DNA of 64,000 nt. Origin: Membranipora membranacea (Eukaryota > Bryozoa > Gymnolaemata > Cheilostomatida > Membraniporidae). The notes below the pieces were generated by a model. That model ran no database searches and was not told where the DNA came from. It saw only the letters and a program-made list of their open reading frames with translations. The stretch covers positions 6,386,001 to 6,450,000 of the forward strand of contig OU612068.1 of the NCBI GenBank assembly GCA_914767715.1, read 5' to 3'. Shown in pieces: positions 13,058 through 26,379 of this stretch (position 1 is the first letter of the stretch; each line of letters begins with the position of its first letter). Made by a program: the position numbers and the translations under genes.

Positions 13058-16000
13058 ATGGCTGACCCAAGCCCCACACCACCTCCTAAAGATGTTGTGA
13101 CAACAAGAACACCAACTCCAACAGAGCCAGAACCAACACCTGTACCTCAAGCTGAGCCACCTGTAGAAACCATATCAGAACAACCAGAGCCGACCCCTGC
13201 CGAAAACACTGGTGATTATGATATGTTACGAGTAATGGCTGTGGAAAGTAATATATCATGCTTTCTGACTGTAAATAGCGTATTAAATAGAACTGGATTC
13301 ATCTTTCACTTGAGCTTCAGACCAAGCTCTCTTTTGCATTACTTAGTAATCTTGTTAGGGTTTATCTTGAAATCGATACTATCACCATGTAATGATCAAA
13401 TATTACCATTTTCTATGTTTGGTCAGCAGATGTTGAGAATGCAAAAGAGAATGACGGTGAAAGTGCTCCACCAGATCCTCAAGAGGCTGTAGAGAAGCCA
13501 ACAACACCTGTTGCCACGGAACAGGCAGCAGATCAAGAAGCAGCTACAGGCGTGCAAGCAGAAGGAACTGTAGATGATGAAAAAGCACCTGCGACAGAAG
13601 AACCAGCACCTGCTAACACAGAGGAATCAGCACCTGTCAATACAGAGCAGACAGCTACAGTAAGTGAGGAGACAATTGCCAGTGGAGAGCAGTCAGCTGT
13701 GACTGAGGAACAACTACCAAGTGCTGAGGCGAAACCAGAGACTGAGGGTCAGGTACCTGCTGTGGAAGGTGAAGCCCCACCATCTGCCGATAATGTTGAC
13801 AGTACAGCTCCAGAGCAAACTGCTGCTGATGAAACGCCAGTTGAAGACCAACAAGAAGAACCTAAGAAAGAAACGCCTAAACCAGGTACTCCTGTAGCAT
13901 CCCCTCCTCCACCTAAAACTGCTGAAAAGCAAGCCAGTCCACCTGGTAGTAAAGCTGCAACACCAACACCAAGAAGTAAGCAGAGCAGTCCTCAGCCGGA
14001 GAGTAAGCCTGGAACTGCAGCTTCTGTGCCTGCTGCAGGATCTCAAGTGCAAACACCTAACCAACCCCAAGCTTCTCAACCTGCCACACCACAACAAGCT
14101 GCTGAAGGAGGGTCTAAGACAGCAACACCTCAGCACGCTGAATCTCCCACAAAGACTGCCACCCCACAAGCTGCAACTCCGCATGCAGAACCAGGTATAG
14201 TAGATAATGACAAGCTTTTAATCATACTTACATATGGAGACAGAATTCCACCTAGTCACTCGACTGGCTCTCCAACTTGATATGATGTAATTTAACAATA
14301 AATTTTAACAATGCGAGTTGACGTTAAGTTTGAAGTTATGATAAAGTGAAACCATCTAGATTGTTTTACAGTCTCAATTTTTCTCATTTCTCATTTTTGT
14401 TAAGAAAAAATGGCTACTCCTGAGAAGTCTCAAGTGAAGGCTAGTCCAACACCACCACCTACAGCTCAGACAGGAATAACTCCTTCTACAGCACCAAATC
14501 ACCCACCCCCACCTCCCACAACTGCCCTGACGGAGAGTGCCAAAGTGGCGACTCCAGCCTCTCCCCAACCTCCATCTCCTGAGAAGACTGCTTTGTCAGC
14601 ACTTAGTGAAGGAGATGAGGCTAACCTTATAACTAGCAACGCTTTGGTGAGTATCAACATTTTAGCATAACTTTATAAAGACATTAATTTTTCTGGCAAC
14701 ATACATGCTTTCTTGAGACTGAAACTGAGACTGAAACTGAGACTTAAACTGAGACTGAAATCTGAAACTGTAAATTTTACCTGAGACTGAAAACTGAGAC
14801 TGAAAACTGTATGTCGTTCAAGTCAAGAGATATCTGAAACTTTCAGTTTAGATCATAGACTTAATAATTATTAAGTCTATGGTTTAGATCTATCCTTGAA
14901 TAGAACAGGGTGCTTGGTATTTCAGAGAAAAGTAATGCGAGTAATACAGCTATGTCAAGTCACCATTTTCAACTGTGGGTAGCTACCGGTGGTACGCTAT
15001 AGTCTTTTGATGGGAGTTAAGGTCACAAGGTCTGTGATTGAGACCGAAGGAGGAGACTTGCAGTATCTGAATATTTGTAAACTGTTGCTGGGGCTCACAC
15101 ACCGCAATGTTTGAAGAAACGAAAGGGCGTCTAAGTCAATTCAATGAGTTTGAATCCATGTTTCGATGTGTGATTTCAGAGTATGGTTTGGTCCTTTGGA
15201 TTGAATAAACACATCCCTATGGTGAATCTTAGTACAGATAACAGAGCTGTGATCATGTATGCCGTCGCTCATACTGGTATCTGTTATAACTACGCCAACA
15301 ATACCCAAAAGCTGCTGCAGGGACACGTAAGTCTACTATCCATATAGACGGTACATTATGTGGGAGTTGTTAGCAGACCTATCATACTCTTTATATTCCT
15401 GATGAAAGCCAAAACTTTTCACCCTTCTGAATCACTATAATTTTCGAGTCTTCACCAATTCCTATACTGAGTACTGTTTTGTAGAATAACAACATTTCAT
15501 CAACATGTATAAGTGAAGATAAGAGATGGTTAGCCACTGCGGATAAAGGTCCAAATAACTGTATGGTTATTGTCTGGGATACAAGTACATTGTAAGTATT
15601 CATGCAGAAGTAGATATTCGTTGGTAAGTTTGTAAGTCTTATCAATTTTTTATGTCTACTCACTTCAAAGTCAGAACCAGAGTTGTCTTGTTCTGAATAA
15701 TAGTGAGATGACTCCGATTCTTTAATTTCTCCTCTTGTATCTCTCAGCTTCCCAGTACAGACAATATTTGAAGCTGGTGATCAGGGTGTAGTTGCTATGG
15801 CTCTGACACCTGACGCTAGATATCTGGCAACAATCAGTGCAGGTGCTCCTCAAGTACTCTGCATCTGGGACTGGACCACAGATGGAGATACTGCTCTGTG
15901 TTCGGCCACTCTGGACCCTTCATATGGCGTGCAGAATTTTGTGCTGTTCAATCCTGACGATACAACTCAGGTTGTCAGCAACAGTGATAGCCAAGTCATC

Positions 16001-17794
16001 TTCTATGCATGGGTGAGTTACAATTCATCAAATAACATCAATTCTTGGTTAAACCCATTATCTATTTGTGAAAACTACAGAGTAGATTTGGTTAGACTCC
16101 AGTTGAACAACTCATTTTGCAGGTTTAACGTACACAGTGATAACCACTAGCCTTTACCACCAATATCTGTTCTTCTTGGTTTGCTACCTTGAGTTTGAAA
16201 CTATTTTGAATTTATATGTCACCTTATTTTTCACGCTCTTAAATCATCACCCTCACATAATAGCTAAATTTTATTTCCCCGAGATAGAGCGAGGTAAGAA
16301 TATTTTTATCTCTTGTCCAAGCTTCTCTTGTAGTGTGTAGTTTTAGAAAATTAGTCATAACTTCAATTTCTAAAATTGCTGAATGGTAACGGAGCTACAT
16401 CAACTTTTGTAACTTTGTTCGCTAGGGTTCACCTGGGTAAAAAGTTATTGAAAGTTTTCAAACTGATGTAGCTCTCCAACCGAAACAAAATATGTAGGCG
16501 ATCTTTCAATTGCTATGATTTTACTCATGATTTGCCCTAGAACTCTTTTTGCTAAAAGTATATTAGGCAATATTGAAGTAGTAAAGTATCTGTCCAAGCT
16601 CATCATAACCTTTCGGTAACCCAGTCCATATATAAGAACTACTACTATTTTCTTGATTATTTACATCTCAATCAAACTTTAAGTTTGGAATTTAGGAGGG
16701 AAGGTTTCAACCACTACTAACGTCAATCCCTGGCATGAAAAGGACCCTGAAAGTACAGATTGCTTTTATCATTTTCCTTTTCTTAAATAAGATCGTTGTT
16801 TTACGCAAAAAAAAGGAAAAAGTCAAGGCACCAGCAAATCTTGCATCATATCTTTGAGTGATTTTGAACAGTAGATTATGCACGCTCTAACTCAGCAAAA
16901 AACGTCTTCATCATTACAGGACGGTGGTGAGATTGAGTACTTCTGCCCGCCTCTGACAGATGATGATTTCAACAAACCAGTTGGAAAGTACACCCAGTCG
17001 ATATTCCTTGAGAACACAAACAAATGTCTCACCGCTACCTCTATTGGTAATCTAGTAGTGTGGGCAAGCAACAAACCACTCACTCGAGGTATGTAAAAAT
17101 TATTGAATATAATATATAATAAAAATTGTATAATAATAATTATCTTGTGAAATTGAGTTTGAATAGATTAATTTCCACAGCAAACACTCTCCATAGCCTG
17201 AAGGTGGAAATATACTAGAACATTTTCAACCTGCTTTAATTGAAGAAAAGTAAACTTGAATCAGAAAACTAGGTTTTTTCATGAACAAAATGTATTTGAT
17301 AATAATTAAATTTACAGCTATCGACAATGAGCCGACACCTAACAAGAAAGCACTAAAGTTAGTGAAGGTACAAGACAGAGGTATAAATATATTGATGGTG
17401 GTAGACTCACTCATCATCATGGGAGATATGAATGGTCATGTGAAGATGTTCGATCAAACTCTCAATCTGGTACACTGGTACCAAGACCTCAACATCGGAC
17501 CTATCAACTCCATATCATTCACACATATCGAGAAATGGGGGCTTGAGTAAGTACCCTTCATAAAAAACTTAGTTTTGCTTTTACTTTATAAAACAATGTC
17601 CATCGCTGATTGATATTTAATCTCAATCTGTAGCTTTTCTTATTTTTCAATTCCTTTTTAAAGATCTGAGGATCTGTTTTTTTTAAATCTTCACTTAAAA
17701 AAATAATGATGCTTTCTTTGGCACTTATAGCGCTGAATAAGTATAATATGATAGGGATCATAATGATGCGTCCTGCCAGAATTAAATTTGTGTA

Positions 17795-17830
<36 letters not shown>

Positions 17831-20800
17831 TGCTGTTGCCGCCGCCGCTGCATATCAGAGCAGATATTAATGTACTCCAATACCAGATAGTGAATTCTCA
17901 AGGTCATCCAAGATGAAACACAAATGTTCATTCGGAAAAATCTAATTGTTATCTGTGGTTTTTGAAGGAGGTTAGACACACAGGATTATCCCGCTGACTG
18001 CTCATTGGGTGGCAAAACTCTGGCTATGAGAGATTTTGTGATCGGATCCACAAACAGTATATATGCACAGATAACTCCCAGAGGAACAGACATCAATGTG
18101 ATACTTAGAAATCATGACAGTCCAATCCACAGTATAACTGCGCATCCTAATGAGTAAGTAGGAAAAATGTTCACTAATATATAATGTTAGTAAAATGTGA
18201 GCGCAAATTGGAATTAAGGCACCCAGTCTGGAACGAAATCCATTTGTTTTTTTTGGAATATCTGTAAAACATGATAATTTGTACCTTTACAACTTATGTT
18301 GTTGGAATTTTATTGTTTTGTGACATGTTCCTTGAGCCCCATATTAGACATTAATTATATGTCGTATTATTTTTCAGGAAGAAGATTTTCATTGGTAGTT
18401 ACTCCGGATTACTGCAGATTTGGGATTATGAGAATAGAGAAGTTATAGCCAGTAGGAAGTTTGAAAGAGGGGCTATGATTCAGTGTGTAGATATAGATCC
18501 TAAAGGATACTATATAGGTACAATATACAACTGATTGAATTGCTGATTTTGTCCAAAATATTATATTATTATGTATAAGACAAACCATCATATTTGCCTA
18601 CGGTCTTCATTTTTCTTTGAATTAACCACATGTTGTTCTACCAGTTGTACAAGTAACGAATTGTCAATTACGAAGTTGTCAATCACGAAGTTCATCTTCA
18701 TATAGTTAAATATCCTTCCTGATGTAGCATGGAATCCGGTACTACACTCCCAAACTCCCTGGTTGCAAGTCAGGCAGATATCTAAGGAGGAGAGTTGTCC
18801 ACTTTATGTCAAAGAGAAGATAACTAAATTCATTGTATCAAATTAACATCTCAAAATATCCATCTGACGAGTTTGATTAATAATTTACAGCTGTTGGTTT
18901 CACAAATGGAGTAGTGAAGATCCTAGACGCTCTCAATCTACAAGATGAGGATACAGAACCATTCCGATATGCCCGAGATGCCATTACTCATATCAAGTTC
19001 TCCCACGACTCTGAATACCTGGCGACTGCTGTAAGTTAACGCTTCAAACAACAGTTTACCTTCATTCTGATGTTATAAAACATTACAGCAAAGATTCCTA
19101 GACGCTTTGCGCCTAACTGACTCAGTGTAGGACATGGAATAGATATTCGCTTTCACTCCAGTTCTTATTTTACAACTGTTGGCTGGATTTTTAGGACGGA
19201 GAGTTTGTGACAAGTTTGTATAAGCGCCAGCATGGTAATGATGTACAGCCGTGGATATATGTAGGCAGACACAAGGCTCACTATAAAGAGATCAAGGATA
19301 TCTGCTTCGGTGTGGAGCTGGACTCAGACAAACCTCGCCTCCTAACCTTAGGCAAGGATAGGACTCTAGTAAGTATATTCATGATTATATCTACATTTTT
19401 ACTGTTTTATAAGGTTGAGGCGTGTCCCAGTATAAAATGGTGCAGCTCTCTCTCAATATTTGACTAGTATTGGCTACTGATAATCTAAATCAAATTTGGC
19501 CAAACAAGAAAAATGATATTCACCCTTTATTGATTTCTCCAGGTTGAGTATGATCTCGAAAACAGCTCAAAAGATAATCTGAAGTTAACAACTGTTGACA
19601 GAATAGAACAGAGCGCTGTCCCACAATGCATCACATGGTATCCTCCTCTAAACAAAGAGCACTTCCTAGTGACAGCCAATGACCAATTCAAATTTAAGCT
19701 GTACAACGTCACCACAAAGAGATGTAGGAAAACTGTGCTGGGACCAACATACGGCTCTCCGCTACAGAAGTAAGTTTAGAAGCACTATTAGCAGTAAAAG
19801 AAAATTGTCCACTATGTAGGTAAATGCGGTTGATTAACTAAGCCATAATCGCCAGGGGTACACAGGGAAGTAAATGCTTGAAGAATAACAGGTGCAGCGT
19901 TTGCACCATCATAGCCTACAGGGCATTTTTTGCCAGTCATAATTATTATATATAATTGATATAAATTCTATGCCCATGTAGCAATCACCTATCATATAAA
20001 GAAAATGACCTGCAAAAAATAAGATGCGCCCAGATATGTAGGAACAGCAATGTGATGGATTCTCTGTTATTCATAACTATTTACATTTTCAGAATATGCA
20101 TCCTACCGACAGCAGACGAGGTGAAAGACAAACGCTACCTGGCTTATATAAATAATGATAAAGTAGGTCTCCACATTCTACCACTTGATGGTAATCCTCA
20201 CAACTCTATGGCTTTGGTAGCCCACCCAGGTGGCGTGTCTAACATGGTGCCCAGTTTCGATGGGAAGTATCTCTTCACTGCAGGAGGTGGAGACACATCT
20301 GTACATATGTGGCACATCAATCTGAAGTAAGTGAAAATATCGTAGAAAACTTGAACATGCCAACTTTGGTTGGTTGGTTTATTTTGTCACAAACTAGGTA
20401 TGCTGCGAGATATGAGCGTTAATACTGTAACGTGGGCAGGGGACAACAAAAAGAAACATAAAAATATGATTAAAGTCTGACTTCTAGTGGATTGAAAAAT
20501 ATCTTGTAATGTCAAAATCAAATGTCTGAGGAAGGAGACTTTACCCCAGGCAGTTCTGTATTTAAAGCTTTGATATCTGCCTGAGGCAAACATTTTTCTG
20601 GTTGCGCATTGGTAGGAGTTGGATTATCTAGATTGACATAATTATTATTCTTCCACATTTTTCTAGTGCATTGGAGGCTCAGTCTAAATTAGGAGGTGAA
20701 GATCTGATACCATTCTATGGCTTGTTAGAAGGAGGAAGAGAGGGAGAACTATTCGCCGAGTTGGAAGACTACTTTTACTATGCACAGCTAAGACAGTAAG

Positions 20801-21953
20801 TGGAGTAATAGAGGCAAACAGTACAATACAACAATCTATCAAGAAAAATCATTAGAATATTAAAACTATATGATATTTATATATACACAGCCTGTAAAAT
20901 TGTTTGACATTGATTTCAAAATAAATAGTTTGCTACGACTAAAGCGGTGGGATATCTCCTATCAGCTCATATCATGTACTAGGGTGGTATCACATCTCAA
21001 AATTTGTCCGTTGTAGTCAAGGGATTAACACAATGATGAAGAGGACGGTAGACACAAAGATAGCTCTGAGCGAGGTTCCGTATGTGATGAGAGCAATGGG
21101 ATTTTACCCGTCAGAACAGGAAGTGGAAGACATGTTAAATGAGGTCAAGTTCAGCAAATATGTTGAGACTGGTGAAGATGTCACAGAAATAGACTTGGGA
21201 AATTTCATCAAATGTAAGGTTTTACTCAGTTTTAGAATTTGCCTGTTATAAAGAATTTAAACTACTCTGCTGTGATTGAGATGACTCTTATGAATTACCT
21301 CCTCCTAATAAACGCAACATGTATCATAAAAAAATACACCTTGGCATATATTCATATCATATCTCATGTGACCAAGTTAATTCTCATGTGTTTTATTTGC
21401 AGTATATATCAACCATCGGCCAGCATTCGGTTTGAGCCATGAAAAACTAGCCTGGTGCTTCGATGTGCTGAGCGGGAAACTTGGTGACGAGGCTTCCATC
21501 AAGAGAGGACAATTCCTGGATCTGTTGCAGCGCAAAGGTACATAAATATTTATATCCAGTTACAGTTACACCTGATGCAAGATCAGCTGTCACTTGTCAG
21601 TTAATGGGAAGGGGGATGGGATGTGCAGATGATTACAATTATCCTTGAGTATTATACTAATTGAAAGAAATTGATTGTTTTCTTTTTGGATTTTACATTT
21701 GTGATGATTTTTTACTTTAGGTGAGCATATGACTGAGTACGAGTTATCGGAGTATTTGACAACACTTCTCGGCTTTAACGAGGAAGGAGGTAGCTGCGAG
21801 CAGCACATGTTCGATCCATCAGAGGCAGGAAACATCATAATAGATAACCTTCCTGTAGACATCCACACAAAAACATTCACTGACGACCTACTGGGTTTCG
21901 GATTTTATGAGTCACCAAATATACTCAAAATAGAACATGACCAGGGACCATAA
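13058..21953 (+). CDS. CFAP251: Cilia- and flagella-associated protein 251 (WDR66), 18 coding exons
   Basis: WD40 protein of the calmodulin- and spoke-associated complex (with CFAP61 and CFAP91) at the base of radial spoke 3 in motile axonemes. Coding exons: 13058-13211 (or to 13247), 13427-14194, 14405-14646, 15180-15326, 15485-15591, 15748-16012, 16920-17088, 17318-17546, 17968-18153, 18378-18517, 18891-19030, 19195-19368, 19543-19769, 20093-20326, 20667-20795, 21017-21213, 21403-21537, 21721-21953. All phases agree; total about 1291 residues (human 1149). The first ~387 residues are low-complexity Pro/Thr/Ala/Glu; the length of this tail varies in the family. The WD40 region begins at SMVWSFGLN and repeats Gly-His/Trp-Asp patterns such as LCIWDW. 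The C-terminus has the EF-hand-like segment [19 protein letters not shown] that marks this family. The first donor and the first base of exons 2 and 9 are ambiguous by a few codons. No lesion is seen. Confidence 0.93.
14713..14815. repeat. 12-bp minisatellite GAGACTGAAACT in CFAP251 intron 3
   Basis: Imperfect tandem copies of GAGACTGAAACT with single-base variants run through this intron segment. No function is apparent. Confidence 0.8.
17797..17852. repeat. CTG/CAG trinucleotide tract in CFAP251 intron 8
   Basis: Roughly 18 mostly pure (TGC)n triplets, with GTTGCTG and GCCGCC interruptions at one end. The minus-strand frame through it is a polyglutamine shadow. It lies about 115-170 bp before the acceptor of exon 9. 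Confidence 0.9.
20440..20593 (-). pseudogene. LINE 3'-end fragment in CFAP251 intron 14
   Basis: The minus-strand frame contains [14 protein letters not shown], which matches a stretch of the plus-strand LINE remnant near 26.3 kb ([14 protein letters not shown]). Both appear to be the C-terminal end of the same non-LTR element family. Only about 150 bp remain, and the fragment lies antisense to CFAP251. Confidence 0.55.
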
Positions 21954-22630
21954 GATGAGGTCTCATGAATTAGTTGTCTCCCTGTATTTATTTGTTGCCG
22001 GGAAAATGTTATCAATTAATTTTTCTGCTGCATATCAGTAAGAGTAAGCCTGAATGATATCCATACAGTTATATGAGAGGTGAATGCTGCAGTTGCCCAA
22101 TCTTTTTATTCCGTTTTGGGTTACGTCTTGGAAAACAAAAACTCTTTCATATACAATGCCCATTTTTAATTTATTGTAGCATTTTTTTTCAGTCATATAT
22201 GAACTGTTGAATTTTTTCATTTCATGAGAACAGAGACTCTTAAATACGAATACACAATATAAATATGATAGAGTTCTCAAAAAAGTCTACTGAAGTCATG
22301 TCTTTGATCCCGACAACTGAACTTAATTATATGTGTCAATAACTCTTTATGTTATGTGGAGGGGTTGGATCGACTTATCGACTTATTCCTCATCTTTCTT
22401 ATCAGATCCTGCCACGTTGGCTATGGCTGATACGGAGGTTGACACTACCTAGTTAGAATTAAAATTTTAACAAATAGGAAAGTGAACAGCATGGCAATAC
22501 CTGGTGTTATTTCGAAGGAAAAGCAACACAAGCAGAATATCTATTGGAACGGGCAAGGCATTTTGAGCCAAATCCTAACAAATCTTGTATTCACTATGGT
22601 TCCATGCCTCGAATGAATGGTCCACTCCCG
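21954..22630. other. CFAP251 3' flank
   Basis: Sequence after the CFAP251 stop, presumably 3' UTR followed by intergenic DNA. I see no gene or named repeat. No strong AATAAA lies close to the stop. Confidence 0.4.
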
Positions 22631-22659
22631 ATTCGAATGATGAATGCTAACATTTCCAT

Positions 22660-22765
22660 GATGAAAAAAAAAAGAAAAACATCTACCGTGGCAGGAACTT
22701 GAACCCGGGCCTTCCGGCGTCAGACTCCTTTTAAGTCACAGTGTGCAAGAGCGCTAACCATTCAG
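22660..22765 (-). repeat. tRNA-derived SINE or tRNA pseudogene
   Basis: On the minus strand an A-box-like TGGTTAGCGCTC is followed about 54 nt later by a B-box-like GGTTCAAGTTCC, and then by a T-run that could stop RNA polymerase III. The arms do not fold into a proper cloverleaf by eye, so a SINE or pseudogene is more likely than a working tRNA. The A box shares its core TGGTTAGCGC with the element at 59.8 kb. Confidence 0.5.
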
Positions 22766-22769
22766 TGAT

Positions 22770-25360
22770 TCAAAATAGTACCTGCTTTCGTGTCAAGAAA
22801 TGTCTATCGGTATATGCGAAAGATGACTTAAATGCTAACTCCATGTATCGATTCGATTCGGCTTAAAACTGGTGTCAAATGATAATTGGAAACATAGTGA
22901 TTATCAGGCATTCATTAAGGATATTTTGATCCTCAAACAATTGTTCACTCAAAATAACCAGCAGAAGGAAATTTTGGAAACAGGCCTATGGCTCTTTCAT
23001 GTAAGCATGGAACAATCAGCTTGCAGCAACAGCTAATTATTAGTTTTGGAAGTAATGAAGAATAGTTAAAATCCTTTGATTACCATAATGACTGGAAGAT
23101 GCAATAATTACAGAAGCTTTCAAATTTCATTGAATTTAGGTAGTGTCATATTTACTCTGTTCAATAGTTTAAATGGACCCTTTATTATCATGCTTACGGT
23201 TTATAGCTTTTGTACTTCTACAATGAACAACATAGCTACCAAGAGCCCATTGCACGGCTGATAGGTGGTCTGTGTGGCTGGGAGAAATATTGATCATGGA
23301 TTTTGCTCTATGTGATATCAGCTTTATTTGGTAAGTTTTGAGTTTGTAAGTGTGTAGAGTCTGAGAGGATTCACCATCATACATTCAATTACTGATTATG
23401 CAGAGGTAGTGATGCTTCAGCCAAGCCTGCCGGCGCGGTTTGTCGAGTTTGATGTGATTGCGCACTTGACCCAACCGTTTGAGTTTGTAGTTTGTCCCTT
23501 TGGTCGAGTTTGTATATCGCACCTGTGCAATAGTCTCTCTTCAGGCATGCAGGGGCGAAGGTCAAGAATGTAATCAGCTGCAGTTGTCTCTTTTGCTGCC
23601 ATTGAAAAAGCTAGTCACACTTGAAATACATATACCAGTAGTCAGGAGGTTTTTCAATTTATAACTGCTAAGATCCCAAGTCTCTTAATGGGTTATAATT
23701 ATGATTTCTGAGCGAACATATAAATACGTTTATATGTTCATGTACATACATATAAATATGTTTATCAAACTTATTTATTAGAATGACCCAGTCGGCTAGC
23801 AACTATTTTGCGTGAAGATGATAATTTGCTTTAAATAGCATTTCTCATTTTAATTGAAAAGCCATCTAGACATATCGCACATGATAAGATTGCACTGGAT
23901 TATTACTTTGTTTGAGCGTAAAATTGTTTCAGCAAAATTGGAGAGTCTGGTAGAATATTTTTAGATGGAGGTTACAAGTTTGACTTGAAAAGATTTCACA
24001 CTTCCACTTGTTTTTTCTAAATGTCCAAATAATGCTATTTAAATATTTCTACCACTCCTTGGTATCAAACCCTCCCTGTATTAACTCCCTGGTAGATGTT
24101 ACAAGATGCAGCAACATAGCAGTTGTGTTCCCTTTGTTATTTAGGGATCCAATTATCACCCAATCACTATTCAGGTTACAAAATCCTTTTAATTTCCCTC
24201 ATGTGCAATCAGGATTACTCTGCGCATGTGCGAACTGTTGGAGCATACGTTCGACTATTATGACTTTGTCACATGGCTTTCCTGCAGGCAGAGTGAATCA
24301 GGATTGGAGGTCACACCAGAGACTATAGATAGATAGTCTCTGGTCACACTGTAATGCATGCTATATAAACACACATGGAAATGTGTTTCGCGCCTGAGGC
24401 GTGATGTATGAATTCAGAGCGAGGACAACCTAGATAAAGATTGGAAGGACCAAAATCATCATGATCATGGTAAATATAAAACAGATCTTTGCTGTGGAGC
24501 ATGCACAAAGCACAAACTTAAGTGAACCAGTCAAGACATGAGGGTAGGGAGGGAGTTTAGTTACACAGGACAGGCCATATGTAAAACAAATAACCTGTGT
24601 GTGTGTTGAGTCCTTCTTTCGCCACCTCACCCACGCCACGGCCACTCACTTAATTTATAAGACAATTTATTATTATCCACTCGCACTCCAGACCACTGGC
24701 TGGCTGACCCCCACTCCCACTCTCTGTTTATTTAGTGTTAAACAAGTTTCGACTTTGCCATCCTCCTTACTTTTGCCAACTGCATATACTTTACTTATAC
24801 TATAATATATATAATATATATATATAGATATTCAATATTACATCATATATATATAGATATACACTGACTATACTGGGTCAAGGATTGATAGGGGGATGGG
24901 AAAGTGGTATATATAAAGCTTAAATTCATTTGACTGAATGAAGTTTTCTGCATGGGTGTGTAAAATAGACTCCCCCAACTCACCTAAGTGCCACTCACAT
25001 TATTGAACCACTTTTATATACTTTTCAAGTGGATTCAAACTCATAAAAAAAAACAATGAGCTGTATAAATTTGGAGTTATCTGCTCTCAATTTGCTAAAA
25101 TAATTGATTTGGCTTTTAACCTGCAAGCTTTTTTTTGGGACTATGATCAACAATGGAGATATTCAGAAATGCAGAAATTCTCAACTACATAGGAAAATAA
25201 TTTTAATCTTGGCATTGCTTAGTTAATTTTGACCATCAATCATTGTCATCACTCTTATTCAATGCCGAGATTATTCAAGATTGCCAAATAATAAATGTTG
25301 CAAGGGTGAGTAGTACAGATCATGAATTATTTAGAAATTGCCTTCCCCTGGTTAACCCTT
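22770..25360. other. Intergenic, no gene recognised
   Basis: Mostly AT-rich sequence without a supportable exon. It contains (TA)n microsatellite around 24800-24860 and a short palindrome, ACCAGAGACTAT / ATAGTCTCTGGT, near 24307-24336. The few reading frames of 60-106 codons have no recognised similarity. Confidence 0.5.
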
Positions 25361-25369
25361 GATGGAGTA

Positions 25370-25872
25370 TAGTGACTGTCACTCTGTGTGAGTGTATGTA
25401 TACTTAACTTTTCATATCATTATTATTGTCGTTGTAAACGTGAAAGACCTGTCAGCCCTAGCCTAGCATACAAAGCAACACAGTTTTCCCCAATATGGTA
25501 ACTGCGCAGTAACTACAACTACTTGACTAGAGAGTAATTTGCAAGAATACTGGCATCCTATGCTATGGGATAAAATGCTTTGCAATTTGTTTGCTAACAT
25601 TCTGTGTGGCTCCAAATTGTGTGCAATTCTATTTTGCACTGTTTTATTCCATTTTCTTAAAATCAAATCTAGTCTCTAAACTGCACGGGAATGATGCGCT
25701 TATGACTGCGTAGAGGTATGAATGGTGCATACAAAGCAACACAGTTTTTTCCAATATGGTAACTGCGCAGTACTAGTGACTGTCACTCTGTGTGAGTGTA
25801 TGTAGGCCTATACTTAACTTTTCATATCATTGTTGTCGTTGTAAACGTGAAAGACTTGTTTGCCCTAGCCTC
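25370..25872. repeat. Local duplication with swapped block order (A-B ... B-A)
   Basis: Block A (AGTGACTGTCACTCTGTGTG and about 70 bases after it) occurs at about 25370-25460 and again at 25773-25860. Block B (ACAAAGCAACACAG and about 35 bases after it) occurs at about 25468-25515 and 25728-25772. The order is A-B in the first copy and B-A in the second, in the same orientation, as expected after tandem duplication of an A-B unit and loss of flanking parts. Confidence 0.7.
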
Positions 25873-26371
25873 TTACTTAATGGATCAGTTATTTCTTTCT
25901 GTGAGACTACTAAATATCTCGGTGTTGAGATTGACAGAAGCTTAGATTTTAAGCCCACATCCAAAATGTTGTTCGTAAGGCAAATCAAAGAATGTATAAT
26001 TAAAAGCTTTCTGTATTTGAGTACCAAGCCACTAGCATGCATGCTTTTTAAAAGTTTTATTGTTTCACTCATAATGTATTGTCTACCAGTCCTCTATCCT
26101 GCCATTTATCAACGAGATAAGAAGGACATGCGCAAAATGTTTAAAGATGCTTCCTCGCTCGAATTACAAATTAATTATGATCACGACACTCTAGTTAACA
26201 CATTTAAAAAATCAGGTAATGCAGATATTCACTGATGACGGTCACTTTATCCAGAACTACTTCGAACGATGCCCCTCAGGTCGGCTAAGACACCCTAAAT
26301 ACCGCACTGCCTGGGGCAAAGACTGCTTTTTGAGACACATGTGCATTGACATTAATAATACAATTTCTTAA
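25865..26371 (+). pseudogene. LINE reverse-transcriptase C-terminal fragment
   Basis: The open frame through 26235 contains TTKYLGVEIDRSLDFKP, the 'KYLGV.ID..L.F' block that follows the catalytic core in many non-LTR reverse transcriptases. It is followed by Leu-rich helices with Tyr-Cys-Leu-Pro. After a frameshift near 26235 a second frame continues with [18 protein letters not shown] and ends at about 26371. The catalytic YADD region is absent, so this is a 5'-truncated, broken copy of the same family as the piece at 20.5 kb. Confidence 0.65.
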
Positions 26372-26379
26372 CTACTTTT

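Noticed and set aside
13714-14184. 156-codon minus-strand frame rich in Arg/Ser/Cys
   Set aside because: It is the antisense shadow of the low-complexity CFAP251 exon 2.
17782-17979. Minus-strand polyglutamine ORF
   Set aside because: It is a microsatellite read-through across an intron and into CFAP251 exon 9, without splice or start support.
22660-22765. Functional tRNA gene
   Set aside because: A and B boxes are present but spacing and arm pairing do not give a proper cloverleaf; SINE or pseudogene is more likely.
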